Positions 43,829 through 55,811 are shown, counted from the first letter of the stretch. The stretch is 64,000 nucleotides of DNA from Carallia brachiata (GCA_021464245.1 JADCRB010000016.1:16177634-16241633), one strand, 5' to 3'. Program-made: numbers and translations. The notes: generated by a model not told the origin, from the letters alone.

Positions 43829-44192
43829 ATGGCTTTAAGGGCTCCAACACGATCAACAACTGCCTTTCTCGTTTGTCTCCTCCTCTTCACCAGTTCGTTT
43901 AGCTCAGCGAGAATTGATTGCCCCCATTGAGTCTTGTGTCGTAGAATACGTATGTAAGGCCATATCCGTCGGGCAAAGGATTCTGGTCGGCCAAGTTTGC
44001 TGCGCACTTCTTGCACCTCTCAGCGCTCGTGAAGCCGTTGAGTGCATTTGCAAAGGGAACCCGGGCGCAAATCTTGAGAATCTTTATGCGATTCTCGGCT
44101 CCAGCTGCGACCGTCCTGTCCCGCGAGCCTATTTCAGATGCAATCCTTTCGGACATTTCAGCGACGGAAAGATACTTTCCGTGACTGATTAA
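43829..44192 (+). pseudogene. Frameshifted eight-cysteine gene copy
   Basis: Keeps the TATA box, ATG (43829-43831) and signal peptide (MALRAPTRSTTAFLVCLLLF). At the first cysteine it reads ...IDCPH and stops at 43928-43930, because the CCCCCATTG stretch has one base more than the intact copies. In the other frame the rest is open to TAA at 44190-44192, with ESC, VC, VCC, CIC, SSC and FRC cysteines all kept, including the extra one of gene 2. The signal peptide also has an added Cys. The single lesion suggests recent loss, or a sequencing error at a homopolymer. Confidence 0.85.
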
Positions 44193-45375
44193 CTACTGTT
44201 CTCTTTATGTTGACCTCTCCATCATGGTCTCTGAAGGCACGTTCACCGGCAAATACATGCCATAGACATTTAGCCTTATAATAAATAATAATTCAGGCCA
44301 TAGTGTACTTATTAAATATTATATCACCATGTTTCTGTTCTGTCTAACATAGGGGGTTGCGGCATGCCACTTTTGTGACATCTACTTCCTGTCAGCGAAA
44401 ATCTATTTCATTGATCAATTACTCAATTTCAAGGTATCTTACTCAATTTTAAGGCATTCTTCTCAATTTCAAACCTTATTTAATGCCACAAAATTAAAAA
44501 AGACACGTGTAAAAATCTCTGGGAATTATTCAATTTAAAGGCGTGTTTTACTCAATTTTAAATTTTTCAGTAATTCAAAATGTTACAATTACAACTGACG
44601 ACCCCAAAATAATCTGCCTCAAACACCGAAATAATTTCAAGAGCCAGGATTGCTGACTCGTGAAAACCAAATGCAGGAACACAGAGGCAAAAATCTGAAA
44701 ACCAATTTGTCCCTTTATAAGTTTTCCAAAACACATGTAAATTATGGCTTTCCAATCCACCGTCATCTTATCTTTATTTCAAATTGAAACTGTTGTTATC
44801 TCATCTAAGAAGTTTAATTTTTGTATTTGTTTCTCAAGGTTGAAATACAGGAAAATTAATCCAGAAAAATAAATTCCTTTTAGTTCTGTAGTTAAATAGA
44901 ATGATATTATTGTTCCTTTGTTGACTTCAAGCCAAATTTACAAGCTTTTCACAGCTCTACGCGCCCTAGATGTCCTTTTCTTTTTTCTTTAATTCTGTAA
45001 ATACCACAGTAAATTTTAGTTTTAGTCTCGCTTATTATTTTTTGTCACTTTATTTGCGGAAATTCACCCAACGAAAGTAACCCAATTCGCTACTAGATTT
45101 CAAGTAGTATCTGATAAAATTAATTATAATACCTTGCAGTGAGACCTTAGGTTGGAATTTCAAATTCAACTCATAATTAACTTCACTTTATATAGTTTAT
45201 TCAGTTCAATTAGGGGGAAAAAGGAACTCAATTCTTGAGCATCCTATGATCATGTTTTTTTTGCGCTCATATATAAACTGAAGGAAAAAGGAAAATTCAA
45301 AGACTTGAGGAGCAATTAGAGAGAGGAAATGATGAATAACACCCAGTAAAAAAAAAAGATTGAAAGTTCATGGTT
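44193..45375. other. 3' flank of the frameshifted gene, then spacer
   Basis: 44193-44390 is the conserved gene flank (AATAAATAATAATTCAGGCC). 44400-44580 holds about five loosely spaced copies of an ACTCAATTTnAAGG-like word, and ACACGTGTAAAAA (about 44502). 44580-44880 is unassigned. 44900-45250 matches the array spacer (AAATTTACAAGCTTTTCACA, CACCCAACGAAAGTAACCC). Confidence 0.55.
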
Positions 45376-45379
45376 TGGT

Positions 45380-45740
45380 TTTACTATCGGCCCACATAAA
45401 CTTTAACGAAAACTTTAAACCTACGATCAGATCAACTGGTGGGTGCACCATTTTCAGATCTTTTGATGATGCAGGAGCAGATCCGAACTCTCAGGGGAAA
45501 AAAAAATATTAATAATAAAAATACGATATCATCCCAACTTTTTTTTTAACAACAATATCAGCCCAACTTATTCACGTTTTAAATGGTTAATAAGAATAAA
45601 TCGTACTGCAGTAATAGACAAAACTCGCCCGAGGTTAATCTTCTAGTGGTCCAATCAACAATTATTTACAAAGGTCGAAATCCGTGGACCAGATAGAGAT
45701 AGAGGGAGACAATTGGAGAGATAGCGTGGACATGGCATAT
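45380..45740 (+). repeat. Upstream module copy 12 (core about 45573-45583)
   Basis: Full lead (CCCACATAAACTTTAACGAA). The left half of the core is replaced by a T/A-rich insertion with a duplicated ATCAGCCCAACT-type phrase, leaving CACGTTTTAAA. The distal part is intact to GTGGACATGGCATATAC. Confidence 0.7.
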
Positions 45741-47430
45741 ACAAAATAATTTTTTCTTGAAATTTAAAATTAAGAAAAATTTGGTATTATTTTTTAAGTG
45801 AAATTAAAGTGGCTATTAATGGTGTGTTTGTATTATGAGAAAGTGATGAAAAAAATTATAAGGAAAAAAAGTTATTTAAATAGATCAAAAATAAGTAAGA
45901 AAAAAATTATAGGAAAGAAAATAATAGAGAAAATTGTGAGACAAAAAAATGTGAGAAAAGTAAGTTGTTTAGATATATGAAAAATAAGAGAAAAAGAAAT
46001 ATGAGAAAAAATAATAAAGAAAATTTTGAGACAAAAAGTTATGAAAAAAGTAAATTGTTTAAATAGATGAGAAATATGTGAAAAAAATGATAAGAAAAAA
46101 ATAATATTTTAATAATTAGGTTTTCTTTTAACCTAATTCTTTCTCATGGTTTCATAAGAAACAAAAAAGACAAAAATGACTAAATTTTATTAAAAAAAAA
46201 AAGATAAACTTTTACGTATTGTCAGATAAACTATATCACTTTAATTAATATTATTTAAACTATAATATATATGTAGTCAAATTCTTTAAAATTTTATGTT
46301 TAAAAAATATATTATTTGGAAAAAGTATGGTAAAAGTACGATAATAAGCATGGATAATGTGAGAAGCATAATAATCATGTATAATGTGAAACGTGACGTG
46401 AAATACACATTTTTATGGATCGTTATATATTTTGTAATATCTATTGCATCTATTTTATTATTTTTGTTACAATTTCACATTTTTCCTATGGAAAAGGTAT
46501 AGGACTCCGAAGCTTACGTTGCAAGGTCCCAGGCCGAGATAAATTTAATATTTTTTAATTTCAAAAAAAAATTCGAAGAAAATTTTATTTTGTTTAGTGC
46601 ATACTATTTAGATTTACACTTTAAATTATAGAGTAACACTCATCTAAATATAAACTTTAGTTTTGTATAAAATATAATAATAAAATAAATTAAATTAAAT
46701 AAATTAAATATCCATGTACTTATGTCTCTCCTAATTTCTCTTTGCCTATAGACACTTATATATATAGAGAGTTGTATTTTAAATAATATTAAAATAATCA
46801 TACAATTTATTTGACAATACTCAATATCCTTTTTTTTTCTTTCGTTCAATTTTAGTAATTAATAATTCGTCTCATTTAATTTCAATTTAATCTTATTTAA
46901 AAATCACACCAAGTTTTTTTAAAATATATAATATGGCATTTTGTGCGCCTTAATCCTATAAAAAGTACCGCATACCTCGCAACTAAATTTTCATTTTGAG
47001 AAATAAATGAAATACGAGGACATGATTTTCACGCGTTGCTGGCACTGGCACTTTAAAACCCTTAGTGTGTAGACAGAACGGTCGATCACAAAATAAACAA
47101 CCATTATTTTCAAGGGCTCAAATACATACACGAACTGTACGACTTGAGTTAATAAAATTATTTGTTATTTTTATTTTTTGAAATAAAATTTAAATTTAAA
47201 TTTGAATGATTATTATTTTATAATATAAGTGTGTATATCTTATAAGATTATTTATAAAAAAATTTCTTTCAAAATTTTTTTATTAAATAATACAAAATAT
47301 TAATTTTATTAAATATGTATATTTTTATATGCAAGCTTTGTATGCTTATTTTTTCCGTATTTTAAATGTACAAGAAATTGAACAGTAAGCCCAATAATCA
47401 TTGTTAAAATAAGCACGTAGGTACGGTACT
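45740..47430. other. Inter-module and promoter-distal DNA before the gene stub
   Basis: AT-rich, no gene. A purine-rich AT stretch with repeated GAGAAAAAGAAATATG-like words (45830-46130) and then the same segment order as 42660-43690. About 47120-47370 is an extra AT-rich insertion. Confidence 0.55.
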
Positions 47431-47441
47431 TCATTTCCATC

Positions 47442-47449
47442 TATAAAAA
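47442..47449 (+). promoter_or_regulatory. TATA box of the gene stub
   Basis: TATAAAAA in CCATC-TATAAAAAG-CCTTAGCCCGC, one A longer than in the other copies. Confidence 0.7.
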
Positions 47450-47529
47450 GCCTTAGCCCGCTTCCTCATATATAGCTCACAGAAGCAGCATTAATTGTAC
47501 GTAGTTCCCCATTATTAGTCTTAGACATT

Positions 47530-47620
47530 ATGGCTCAAGGGCTCTAACACCATCAACAACTGCCTTTCTCGTTTGTTTCCTCCTCTTCACCACTTCGTTT
47601 AGCTCAGCGAGAATCGATTT
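47530..47620 (+). pseudogene. 5' stub of an eight-cysteine gene
   Basis: The ATG is at 47530, but a one-base loss (ATGGCTCAAGGG against ATGGCTTTAAGGG) brings a stop after five codons. Signal-peptide-coding sequence is recognisable up to AGCTCAGCGAGAATCGAT. The sequence then jumps to the distant 3' flank (TTTGTTTAACAAAAAGGGGT), so all cysteine codons and about 170 bp of 3' flank are deleted. Confidence 0.85.
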
Positions 47621-48216
47621 GTTTTGTTTAACAAAAAGGGGTCGAGGCATGTTACTTTTGTGACATCTACTCCTATATTATTGTGGTGTACTAACTAATT
47701 ATAGCTAAAGCGTTCTCTCCTCTTTGTAATGCCCCCTTGCCTCAATTTTTTTCTCTTCTCCTTTCTTCCTTCGTTGTTTCTTTGGTATCTTAATGTCTGT
47801 AACATTAATTTTATGATTTATATGCACCCATTTCGTTCGTTTCTAATGGTCTCCTCTTAGGAGTCACTCAAGTGAGTTCTAATCTTACGATAAATCGTAG
47901 GGGTTTACAGAATAAGATGAATTATTTTGTTATGTAACTCACAACTAAACGAATTTTCTAATGAATACACAAAAAGAATTCACTTTAGTGTGAGATTTAT
48001 AAAGACTTATACCTTCTAATACTGTGCACATCCTAGGATATCTTCAAACCCACAATCCCCCTCTTTGCTAACTAATCACTAATTATATTAGTGTTAAAAA
48101 AAAATAAAGGAAGGTAGACGGAAACAATTGGAGAGATAGGGCGGTGTGGGGTGCAATGAATAAGTTTTTGAGATTTAAAATTAAAAAACACTTGTGATGA
48201 TTGTTTTAGTTGAGAT
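47621..48216. other. 3' flank of the stub and spacer
   Basis: Conserved flank to about 47850 (CATCTACTCC, TTAATGTCTGTAACATTAAT). Then unassigned DNA (TTAGGAGTCACTCAAGTGAG) and a module tail fragment near 48118-48160 (GGAAACAATTGGAGAGATAG) without its core. Confidence 0.5.
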
Positions 48217-48750
48217 TAGAGGTGTCAAAAAGTGACCCGACCCGATAAACCGTTTGAATCCATCCGAAAAAATTGGGTCAGGAACCCGATTTTTCAACCC
48301 GAATCCAAAAATGACCAACCGAAAATGACCCGAAAATTTTGGGTTGGATCCGGGTTGGATCCGGGTCATCCGTTAGGTTAAGAAAAAGACAAAATAGTGA
48401 AAATTTTTTTGACTTTTACCTTTGACTTATCTTTTTTAAATATTAATTAGTACTATTTTCGTAAAATATAGATATATATGACGCAAAAATTAAATTTAAA
48501 CGTTTAATTCATTATATAAATGAGTTTTAAATTTAATTGAAATGTTTTATTTTAGTAAAAAATGACTTAAAAAATAATGGTTCAGTGCGAATTCGACCCG
48601 AATTCGACCCGAATACAACCCGAATCTGAAACGACCCAACCTGAACCCGAACCGAATGTAACGTGACCTGAAAGTAACCCAACCGAAAATTACCCGAACC
48701 CGAAACGACCCAACTCGAACCCAACCCAACCCGACTTTTTGACACCTCTA
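48217..48750. mobile_element. hAT-type MITE
   Basis: 534 bp with TIRs TAGAGGTGTCAAAAAGT / ACTTTTTGACACCTCTA (the right has one extra base context) and a perfect 8-bp target duplication GTTGAGAT (48209-48216, 48751-48758), both diagnostic of the hAT superfamily. The inside is rich in ACCCGAA/GGGTTGG words that pair across the element. No transposase. Confidence 0.9.
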
Positions 48751-48759
48751 GTTGAGATC

Positions 48760-49213
48760 AAGATGATGTGATTTGTGGAAACACTCGATTTAAAAATAAA
48801 TAAATAAATTATTAGATAGTTAAATGAGCCACATGACTATTTTAATATTATTTAAAATACACTACTCTTGAATATTTTATGTTTAAAAATATATTATTAG
48901 GAAAAAGTGTGGTAGAAGTATTAAAGTAAAAGTGTGTAATGTGAAACCTGCTGTGAAATACACACTTTTTATGGATCTTTACGAATTTTTCCTTATTTAT
49001 TATATATTTTATTATTTCTGCTACAAGTTCACATTTCCATTTTATTGCCGCCCCGCCCCGCCCCCCCCTCTCCCAATTCCTTCTGCCTCTAGACGCCTAT
49101 CTTTTCCTGGATACGATATCACGTGATTGGCGAGAAAAATGCATAATATGGGATTTTGTGGGCCTAAATTCTAATAGAAGGACCGTGTCTACGTTGCACC
49201 TAAATTTTCTTTT
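48760..49213. other. Inter-module DNA with a C-rich patch
   Basis: Matches 42640-43180 in order (TATTATTAGGAAAAAGTGTGG, GTGAAATACACACTTTTTATGG). Contains CCGCCCCGCCCCGCCCCCCC (49050-49069), another local C expansion, and GATACGATATCACGTGATTG (49110), the variant of the following motif here. Confidence 0.55.
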
Positions 49214-49232
49214 AGACAAACAAATGAAATAC

Positions 49233-49565
49233 ACAATGCGAGTCGATGGTTTAATTGTAAATTAGCGTGTATTCACGTTCGACATCTCTAATTTAAGTTT
49301 CAGTACATGTGCTCTCCCTTATTAATGGTTAGATGGCTTTTTGGTGGCAAAAAATCATGGACTGCATTTAAAATTAGACTCACTCGCCAGAACACTAGTG
49401 TGAGAAACTCGTTAGCTTTACTGGTACTGCGTAGTGAGTGGATCAACCCCCTTTAAAAGTTGTTAAACAGACTGTTCAATTGGGAATTACTTCAATTCTA
49501 ATTCAAAAATTGATAAACGACACGCTCACAATTGAATCTGTTTTTTCATTGAAAAAAAAAAAAAA
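49233..49565 (+). mobile_element. tRNA-derived SINE with 19-bp target duplication
   Basis: 333 bp with a B-box-like GTTCGACATC (49277-49286) preceded by an A-box-like GAGTCGATGGTTTAATTG (49240-49257), and a poly(A) tail at about 49550-49565. A perfect 19-bp direct repeat AGACAAACAAATGAAATAC flanks it (49214-49232, 49566-49584). Confidence 0.85.
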
Positions 49566-49584
49566 AGACAAACAAATGAAATAC

Positions 49585-51135
49585 GAGGTTTGTGCGTAGG
49601 CATCCAGATATAGATATGATATACCATGTCCTGCACATAAATTTGACGATATGTAGCATCTCACACAAGTTGGGTACGCTTAATCAATAATTCTGATTGA
49701 CGAGCTAAATGTCAAAGCCAAGGCCAAAGATGTTCTAGTCACTAACAGGGTCTCAGTTTGATGGGTCTGCCTGGAAATTTTAAGTAATAAAAAAAAAAAA
49801 AAAAGCAGATTAGATATTTTTAATTTAACTCATTTAACAAAATTAGTCAAGTTAATTCAATATCAAATTATAGAGTGAAAAAATTTAAGCGGGACTTAAT
49901 TAAAATAAGAAAAGAATAAAATAGATTTGTATGGTTCAAAGTGATGAAACTGATATACTCAACAAAGATAAGTTAGTGTAATAAGTACCCAAAAAAATGG
50001 CAAGCGAAAAATTATTAATAAAATAGATGAATTAGTGAATAAAGCGTCGTTAGATGACCGGAAAATTTAACCAAAAATTAAATTCAAAGAAAAAGAAAAT
50101 ATGATAATTTCTTCTTTGAATTTTTTTATGAAGAGGTCAAGACATGGGGTCCATCTTATTTAATAAGGTGTTTTTGGGCAGGAAATTCATTTTTTTTTTT
50201 AGAAAAGTAATTTTTCATTGTTTTCTTAAGCTAAGCCGCATTTCTATGGTTGTTCTATGTTCGGTAGCTTGTGACTGCATAGCGGAACTCGTTTGTTTTT
50301 TGTCATGTTTTTATGTTTTAGATTTTTTAAATTTAGACCAACTTATTAAGGGAAGTAGAATAATTTGAGAGGTCAAAGTTTGAACCTCTGACCTCTTTTT
50401 TATTGGTATATTGTCAATATTATTTTAGTTACAAACTTGTTTTCTGTCACTTTATTTGCGCAAATACACCCAATGAAAGTAACTCAGTTAGCTACCAATT
50501 ATGACCGAACATTCAATAAAATTAATTAATACCTTGTAGTGAGATATTAGGTTGGAAGTTGGAACACATAATTATTATTAGAATTTAACATATGATTCTT
50601 CTCTTAAGTCTCTCTCTATAGTTTAAATTTTTGTAGTGGATTTTTTTTTTTCGATATGGTATGAAACCTTTATAACAGAAAGGTCTTATGTTCGAGTTCA
50701 ACGTGCTTTCGCTTGAAAGGGCATCTTAAAATTTGATATATGATTTATTTTGTAAGATTTTCCAATAACATTTTGGGTGGATTAGTTCTTTGATAATTAA
50801 GTTCAATTTATCCAATTCAATTAAGAGGTAAAAAAAACACTCAATTGACATTTAATATCCCTATGATCATGTGGTTTTTCTTTTTCTTTTTCTTTTTTTT
50901 TTCCTTTAGAGGGTAAACTCGTAAAAAAACAAAGAGATATATGGTGTAAGTTGAACTTTTAATAATAATTTAGCTAATAAAATTAATAATCACTAAATTA
51001 ATATTAAGAATATGACCGTGTGGTTTTGTGCTCGTATATAAACTGAAGGGCGAAGGAAAATTCAAGGACTAGAGGAACAATTATAGAGACAAAATGACGA
51101 ATGATAACTCTCCGTAAAACAAATGGATTGCAAGT
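49585..51135. other. Spacer, no gene
   Basis: 49600-50130 is AT-rich unassigned. 50130-50400 is unassigned with GAGGTCAAAGTTTGAACCTC, a self-complementary patch. 50410-50590 matches the array spacer. About 50650-50720 (GATATGGTATGAAACC ... TGTTCGAGTTCAACG) looks tRNA-related and may be a SINE head. Confidence 0.45.
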
Positions 51136-51139
51136 TCAT

Positions 51140-51495
51140 AGTTTTACCCCCCGGCCCCACATAAACTTTAACGAAGAGTGAGTTTTTTTCACATATGATC
51201 AGATCAACGGCTTGGTGGAACATTTTCAGATTTTTTAAGATACAGAAGTTCCCATTATCAAGAAGAAATATATATATATTAACAATAAAAATACGATTGA
51301 TCCTTATCATCCCAGCTAGTGACACGTTTTAAATTGTGGATGAGAATATTCTTACGGCAGTAATTGACAAACTCGCCCAAGATAAATCTTCGAATGGTCC
51401 AATCAACAATTACTTACAAAGGTCCATATACGTGGACCAGAGACAGAGAGGGGAGACCATTGGAGTGATAGGGCTGACGTGGCATGCACTCGATT
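51140..51495 (+). repeat. Upstream module copy 13 (core 51319-51333)
   Basis: Full length from CCCCCCGGCCCCACATAAAC to GGGCTGACGTGGCATGCAC. Core GTGACACGTTTTAAA. Closest to copies 1 and 12. Confidence 0.8.
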
Positions 51496-51589
51496 TTAAT
51501 TTTTTAAAAAAATTAAAATAAAAAAATAGCAAAATTGTTTGAGTGAGATAAAATTGTAATTAAAACAATCTGCATTATTAGTGCTTCTC

Positions 51590-52900
51590 TTCTCACTTTA
51601 AAGTGAGATTTAAGAGGTTTTGCTTCTTTAGAGTATTATGCACTTTTTGTTATTTCTTTGGACCCGCTTCTTTTTTTCCAACTAACACCTAATAATCTAA
51701 CTGTTACCATTACGAATTTAAAAAAAAAACGAGGGGGGGGGGTGGTGAGAGTGAAAAGAAACTTCAAGCTTAATGGTTAGATTGCATCAAATTAAAATTG
51801 GGTGTTGAGAATGAAAACTAATGATAAGTTTGATGATAAAAATGTAATTTTTCCTGATTGCACTTTCTCATCATTTTAATGAGTAGAATAGACACCATGA
51901 AAATAAGAAGCAAAGAAAGTGTTTTTCTAAACAAAGATTAGAACATGTTATTCAAAATTAGGTAAAAATCTCTGAAAAAAATTGAATAAAATATGTCAAA
52001 ATTGAGTACGAACAAAAGTTAGAAACTGTTTTCAAACTCTAAAAAACAAAGATATAGTAGCGACCAACACTCGTTTTGTCAATAGAATAACATTTTTGTC
52101 ATACAAAATTTAGAGCTTTTGACAACACTTTTTTTTTTTTGGGGGTTTGAGAACTCGCCCCAGAAGTCTTTTTTTATACTTTAATTCTGTTAAATGTCAC
52201 CGCAAATTCTTGTTCTAGTCTCCCTTGTTGTCTTTTATCACTCTATTTGTGCAAATTCACCCAACAAAAGTAATTCAATTGGTCACTAAGTCTGACCTAT
52301 TATCCTACAATTAGGTTCAAACTCCAGATTCTACTCAGAAATTAACTCTACTTCATTCAATTCAACGAGGGAAAGAAGAAAGAAAAAAAAACTCAATTGA
52401 CATAATCATCCTATGATCGTGCGGCCATCAGTCCCAGGGTTTACACAAAAGTTTGCTTGTACGTAGTAACGTTGAGAGAATAATATGGAAATAACGAAAA
52501 ATTTTGATCATCACACAAATAAATGAAATTGTTTTTCAAAAGAACAAAAAAAAATGAAATTGAATGTAGAAAATTTATTTTTTTACTTTTTTATTTATTA
52601 TATTGTTCAATAAATGTTACTACCTTTGAGGTACCAAAAAAACTCAAGGATTTCATGAACAATTTTTTTTTCAGGAATTTCATGAACAATTAGACAGAGA
52701 AAATGATAAATCACACACTATGAACAAATCGATTCAAAAGTTTATTGTCTACCTCTAGCCCCACATAAACATTTGTTTGTCTTTATAAACGAATGAATAC
52801 AACTACATGAAGAATATGGAAAATAAGGTAAATGGGAAGTGAAAGAAAATTCAAACTGCACACTATAATAAAACACACACTCCATTATCTAACAAGAAAA
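51590..52900. other. Array spacer in block II, no gene
   Basis: Same segments as 20060-21349. A G-run (GAGGGGGGGGGTGG, about 51731) marks a local difference. Confidence 0.6.
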
Positions 52901-52904
52901 AGCC

Positions 52905-53215
52905 CCCACTTCGGCTCACGTAAACTTCAACGAGGACTATGATTAGGTCTTTTGATGCAGTAGAGCCCAACTCATGGAATAAAAAAATATATTAATAATA
53001 AAAATATGAGTGATCCATATAATTTCAACTTGTGACACGTTTTAAACTGTTGATAAGAATATAGTACGTAGTGCAGTTATTTATAATAGAAAAAGCTTCG
53101 CCCAACGCTAAAAATCTTCGAATGCTCCAATCAACGATTGTTTACAAGGTCCAAAATACGGGGATCAGTTAGAGATAGAGACTACTGGAGAGAAAGGGCC
53201 GAGGTGGTCAGTAGA
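52905..53215 (+). repeat. Upstream module copy 14 (core 53032-53046)
   Basis: Full-length sister of copy 5: CACTTCGGCTCACGTAAACT lead, core GTGACACGTTTTAAA, end GGGCCGAGGTGGTCAGTAG. Confidence 0.8.
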
Positions 53216-53984
53216 ATATATATATATATATATATCAATTAGTCTTATCTTTTATCTTTTCTTACTTTCTCTATACACCTATCTTTCCTGTAGACAATAG
53301 CACATGTTTGATTAGTGGGAAAAAATATAATATAATATTTTGTGGATCAGAATATAGCATTACTTGTGAAACTAAAATTAAAGGATTGTAAAAAAGAAAG
53401 TATGTGCGGAACAAACAAATATTCGAATCTCTATACACTATAATAGAAGGGTCCAAGCATAGGACCGATCATATATATATATATGTGTGTTTGTGTTGTG
53501 TGTTGTGGTGTGTGGTTATAAAATTAAAATTTAAATTTAAATAAATTTTATTCTAAAATATAAATTGTATAAATTATATGAAATTTGTTATAACAAAATT
53601 TTTTTGTTATTTAATTATATATATATAAGTAATTAAAAATAATAATTATAGATAGTAATTAAATATTTTTTTTTTTAATTATAAGAATTAAATTAAAATT
53701 TTTAATTAAATTTAGTATTTAAATTATAATTTAAATAATATTTAAAGTTAAATTATAATTTATGAATTTTTTAATTTTATTGAATCGTATAACCTATCTT
53801 ATTTTTACATATTTTTACTAATTTTGACCGACTTTAACTAATTTTAACCAGTTCATATTATTATTCAAAATTTACATAAATTAAATTAATGTCTAACTGA
53901 ATATTAATTGAACCGATTCAATTTTTTAAACCGACTCAATTTTTTAAACATAGTACATACACATTTCGTTATTACCGAAAAAAG

Positions 53985-54280
53985 CCCAACCCCTCAAAGC
54001 CACGTAAGCTTTAACCAGACTCTGCATGTGATCAGATCTTTTGACGTTGCAGCAGAAAATATGAGTGATCCTTATATCCCAAATCGTGACACGTTTTAAA
54101 AGATGGATAAGAATATTCGCACTGCAGTCATAATAATTTATAACAGACAAAACTCGCCCAACGATTATTATTCTAGTCATCTAATCAAAAATTACTCGCA
54201 AGGTCCAAAATACGGGGGACCAGAGAGAGAGAGAGATTTTTTTATTTTTCTTTAACAGATAGGGCTGAGGTGGGTGTGTA
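53985..54280 (+). repeat. Upstream module copy 15 (core 54086-54100)
   Basis: Sister of copy 6. The distal GACAATTGGAGAGAT is replaced by AGAGATTTTTTTATTTTTCT before CAGATAGGGCTGAGG. Confidence 0.75.
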
Positions 54281-55339
54281 TAATAGCACGCGTGGTCAGT
54301 GAGAAAAATATATAATATGATATTTTGTGGACGAACTATTTAATTTAAAATATTAATTTATGATATATAAAAAAATATATAATTAATTTAATAATTTATT
54401 TATTTTTTAATTTATTATATTTTTTATAATTAAATAAGTGTCAATTTTATGTTTAATATTATATATTTATGTACTTTTTTCTTTTATTATAAAATTATAT
54501 TTTAATAATATTAAAATGATCACATATTCTTTCTAATAATATTTAACAATTTATTTATTTTAGTAAATAAACAAAATATGAGAATTTTTTTTTTAATTTT
54601 TATTATTGATGCAAGTTAAGTACGAATCTATCTTATTAATATTTATAGGTGTCAAAAAATATGTAAACAGTAAATTTGACAGTTATATATATATATATAT
54701 CATATTTATTTCTCATAATATTTTTTTGTGTCGTCAAAAGACTTAGATAATTTTCTTTTTTTAGTTTGATTGTTGGGACTGAAGACCACCGACAATATAA
54801 TTAATAAACTTTACATTGGATGATATGAATTTTTCGTTTTGTCTTGCACTACAAAACCCCAGTTTTGAGAGAGACACATATCATCGGTCACAAAATCAAC
54901 TACCCCTTCTTTTATGGTTAGACTGTTGAAGCATCATTTCAATTTCTTATTTTTTAACCAAAAAAATTACAATTATGAGAGGAAACTGATTATTGTTTTT
55001 CCGACTCGTTTTCTTCTTTGAAAAGCATTGTCAACATATAAAAGAAAAAAACAAAAAATAAAAAACAGTAGCCAAACAAATTATTTGTTTTTTGTGGAAA
55101 AAAATGAAAAACAGAAACTCAAAACTATATCGTTCAATCAATAGATACTGGAAAAAACTCTAACTACTTTAAGAACAATTAGAGAGAAAATGATGAATAA
55201 CACCCCGTAATCAAATCAATTTGAAAGTTCATTGTCTTAACCCAGTCAGTCTCACTTAGCCCTTTTTTTTTTAATCTTTTAAAAAGTTGTCACAGCTACA
55301 AAACAAAAAGGTGAGTAAAAAATAAACGTGATTTGAATG
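54281..55339. other. AT-rich inter-module DNA in block II
   Basis: Counterpart of 22760-23850, with GATTGTTGGGACTGAAGACC at 54768. No gene. Confidence 0.6.
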
Positions 55340-55350
55340 GAGCTTAATAC

Positions 55351-55452
55351 GATTTTTTTTTTTTTGATAAATAAAGAAAGTTTTTATATATATCATGAGT
55401 TCATAGAGTTATAAAAGACACGAGATAACTTGATCCCATCCAAATATAAGGT
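55351..55452 (-). mobile_element. Small poly(T)-led insertion, copy in block II
   Basis: 102 bp, T-run first. It is flanked by a perfect 11-bp repeat GAGCTTAATAC (55340-55350, 55453-55463), a target duplication of a poly(A)-type retro-insertion on the minus strand. Shared with 23855. Confidence 0.75.
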
Positions 55453-55558
55453 GAGCTTAATACTATTATAAGGACAAATATTATTATGAACAAGTCCCAC
55501 GCCTTGGCCCCCGCATAAACTTTAGCGAAGACTTTATAAATGTGATCAAGTCTTTTTA

Positions 55559-55803
55559 GAGTTTCATTAGGAGTACATAAGTTAGTGGATAAAAAATTTG
55601 TCATGTAAAGTTAGTGGATAAAAAATTTGTCATGTAACAGTTATCATTATTTGTGTAACAAAATTAGTAAAATGTGCAACAAAAAACTATCACATTATTT
55701 TTTGTTGCACAAAAAATTAATGTTGTTACCTAAATATATCTTACAGTTACATTATTCGCACTTTTCTTCCTCCATTTCTTCTATGTCCTCCAATGTTTTT
55801 CCA
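55559..55803. mobile_element. MITE with 8-bp target duplication
   Basis: 245 bp between TCTTTTTA repeats (55551-55558, 55804-55811). The ends pair loosely (TTCATTAGGAGTACATAAG with, reversed, AACATTGGAGGACATAGAAG). It contains a 30-bp tandem repeat (AAGTTAGTGGATAAAAAATT..., twice, 55579-55640) and GTGCAAC/GTTGCAC words. Block I has the uninterrupted CAAATCTTTTTATGATGC (24990). Confidence 0.75.
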
Positions 55804-55811
55804 TCTTTTTA

